Position numbers and translations under genes: made by a program. Shown here in pieces: positions 61,486 through 64,000 of a stretch of 64,000 bases of DNA. The DNA is from Hyalella azteca. Its lineage: Eukaryota; Arthropoda; Malacostraca; Amphipoda; Hyalellidae. The stretch's first letter is position 1. Each line of letters opens with the position of its first letter. The DNA is taken from contig NW_025937347.1 of the NCBI RefSeq assembly GCF_000764305.2, forward strand, positions 186,001 through 250,000, given 5' to 3'. The notes under the pieces are model-generated. The model had not been told where the DNA came from. It was given only the letters and a program-made list of their open reading frames with translations, and searched no databases.

Positions 61486-63354
61486 TCAAAAACCAAAGTG
61501 TAATATTGAATAAATATTTTTTCAATTGTCAGTTCATCCTAGGCATGGCAGAAACGAAAGTCCCGGCGTCAAGGTGCATGGCGCAAAATATATAATAGAA
61601 TTGTATAGAAGTGTCGAATTTGCAGCAATTTGAAGTCTATTGAAATATGTATTATTATATTTTGCAAGCAAGTTCTCAGGAACCTTAAATTGAACCTTGA
61701 AGAAAACTAAGTCGAGAATATGAAGCTCTAATAATTTGAATGAAGACGTGTGAACGATCATTTTTATGAATACGTTTTACATAAATTATTGCAATACTCA
61801 TATGAACTAAATTCATGCATTACTCATAAAATGAATCGGTATTATCTCGTAAAAAGTGCAAAATTTCTTACCCAAGCAACGAGCTGAGAGCGGGTGTAGC
61901 ATTGATATACACACTTTAGCCCAGCATTTCTTACAGGGATTGAATGGTTTAAGTTGGTTTAATTAAAGCAGTGAGAAGAAGATTTCAAAGTTACAGGAAT
62001 CTATCAAGCTACAATTTCTTAGAATATTTATGATGCACAACAACTAAATAGTAATTATATGACTAAATCATTTGTTTGAAGGTCTAGCTCCCTGAAGTTT
62101 TGAAGCATTTAATAAATGCTTGCGTAGTTAAATATTTAAGCGTATTATATTTAATAATAATAATAATAAGCACAAATATTTAAATGTTAGCGTAGTAAAA
62201 TATTTAATAAGCCATAGTTAAATATTTATATTATGTACAATATTATTGCTAACTCATTATTCGCACTTTCTGTGGTATTAAAACACGAGCAATATATATA
62301 AGAAAATAAATTTTCATGTATCATTATTGGACTACGAACATTACATTTATAAGTGGCATTTAATTTAATTTGAGCATTACATTTATAAGTGGAAAAATGA
62401 ACCTATTTGATTCTAACTCTAAAGTAGCTAATGATTTCTTTATTGTATGCAAATTCAATTCTTATTTATTGCATTAGAACGCCATGCTGAGTATGAAAGT
62501 AGAACGTGTAAATACGCTTAAGCTCTCTTATAAAACCGTAAAATAGCAACAAAACCATATTATTCATTTTATTCACTTGCGTTGGAGCAACATGCCGCTA
62601 TATGTAAATTACTCAAAGGCTCTTTCTTAAATGAAATACAATCATTTATTTACGATCTAATATACCACTAAAGGAGTTCTCTGAAATTTTATTTAGCAGC
62701 GACTTAAACGAACAATAATTCTGAGAATTTCCACAATAAATTCTGACAAATTTTCCTTATAACACAAAACTTTTTATATTCACTAAAAAATAATAATTTT
62801 TCTATCGTTGTTTTTAATAATTACTGATTATTCATGTTTTAAAAAATTATCTATAATATTGGTTATGCAACAATTTTAATAATCATCCCAATAGGAAAAT
62901 ATTGATATCCATGTAGCTTGTACCACCATAGGTACATAATAATTAGACTACCATCATGGCAAACACGAAAAAGACATATTAAAATTTAATCAGTTTCATT
63001 TCTAAAGAGGATTTTCGAAATGATGCCTTATAGTGCGAAAATAGGCAAAATGAAATAGAAATAGTGCGTCAAGCGGCAAAAAAACATACACATAACGTGG
63101 TGATGAAAAATTACCATACCTTCAGCAGAAAAATAATTTAGGGATCCAATAATAACACGTGAAGATATGCAGCATAAGTTGTAATGAAGAAACGCAGCAA
63201 GTCTCATTGCAAGCACAAGTCACAGATCTGGAGGCAATTTAGCGGAATTTTCACTGTTCCCTTTACCACGTTTTACTGTTTCAGATTTTCACTTTCAGAG
63301 CTGTTAAACAGTTAGGTACCAATTAAACCCAGTTTAGGCAAGGGGCTTTATGGA
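61486..63354. other. AT-rich stretch, no gene seen
   Basis: A short duplication (CATTACATTTATAAGTGG, twice near 62340-62390) and TAA-rich runs near 62150 are the only structure seen. Confidence 0.5.
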
Positions 63355-63706
63355 CTAGTTTCCAGTGCTCATATAAGAATAAATAAGAAAAGGCAAGTTA
63401 GTGCGCTCTTGTGGCCGCAACATCGCACCGCCGGCCACATCCAATTTTGGTCTCGATGAGCGTCTCATGCAACGCTTGACTTGCAATTCGGCAGCGCTCC
63501 ACCCTTTACATGAGAATAAAATGTGTTGGGCACACAATAACACTATGATGGAGATTTTCGTTGCAGCCGCACGGTCTAGAAGAGACGTTGGCTCGTTTAA
63601 TGTAGAATACAATTGCAGCGTTCTTTTCGACATGGGAGCAAAAATTGAACAGAAGAGTTTAGATGAGAATAAAATCAAAAGTTTGCTCAAAGTTTCGTTC
63701 GCGTGA
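63355..63706. other. Block open on both strands, unassigned
   Basis: The minus strand is open for 111 codons (including GWSAAELQVKRCMRRSSRPK). The plus strand is open for 101 codons (including FVAAARSRRDVGSFNVEYNC). The GC content is higher than in the surroundings. Openness on both strands prevents a call. It may be a fragment of a dispersed element or an exon. Confidence 0.25.
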
Positions 63707-64000
63707 CCCTACCAAGCTGTTGACTCAGTTGGATGTACACAGGTCTAATACATGCAACCAAGCAAATGAATCTCTTCAATTCTCTCCAAACGTCAATTAC
63801 TATTTTTGTTCACTGATATAGGCATTCGAGCGCCAGAGTCTATATCAAGACGTTCAAGCTTCTCATGAGCTACCGATGTGATAAAAAATATGTTGCTGCA
63901 AAAAATTTTCTGCCATGGCAATTAACTTGTTGTGGGGCAAACATTCCTCATGTTTCAAAGTAAAAATTGAAGAAAGTTGAGGAATCTCCGCAATGATACA

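Overview
This window is eukaryotic nuclear DNA. It is strongly AT-rich and gene-poor, it has long introns and many simple and minisatellite repeats, and the only convincing coding sequence is split by introns with GT..AG borders. The exons are visibly GC-richer than the DNA around them. tRNA-derived SINE-like units, foldback MITEs and a dispersed hairpin repeat fit an invertebrate, most likely an arthropod with a large repeat-rich genome. That assignment is inferred from composition and organisation, since no diagnostic gene was recognised. I saw no bacterial or viral operon, CRISPR array, rRNA, intact tRNA, or transposase or reverse transcriptase motif.

Region 1 (1-16.7 kb) holds the 3' part of one plus-strand gene. 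Four exons (112-275, 2093-2248, 3717-3863, 16410-16687) join into a 247-residue C-terminal segment that ends at a TAG, with a polyadenylation signal 20 bases later. The three introns all interrupt a codon after its first base, and each junction yields a sense codon (GCA, GAC, GCG). The product has three tetratricopeptide (TPR)-like helical hairpins, two of them assembled only by splicing, and a charged C-terminal tail. The family is not identified. The third intron is about 12.5 kb and carries an 18-copy 16-bp minisatellite, hairpins and a SINE-like unit.

Region 2 (16.7-64 kb) has no gene I can support well. It contains eight conspicuous tandem arrays, a dimeric tRNA-derived SINE (about 23.34-23.50 kb), a foldback MITE (39.15 kb) related to one at the left edge, and four dispersed copies of a hairpin repeat with a GTCC/GTCT core (one at 26.9 kb, others at 29.6, 53.1 and 59.1 kb). 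Several GC-richer islands have open frames: 17.76-18.08, 21.56-21.76, 46.23-46.43, 48.08-48.47, 50.07-50.35, 61.19-61.49 and 63.36-63.71 kb. They are reported as unassigned candidates.

No coherent new molecular system is evident. The points most worth checking are the hairpin repeat family, the duplicated 5' splice site in the TPR gene, the near-identical 95-bp exon-like tandem duplication, and a minus-strand open frame with a secretory-looking N-terminus and a neuropeptide-like C-terminus (12.43-12.77 kb).
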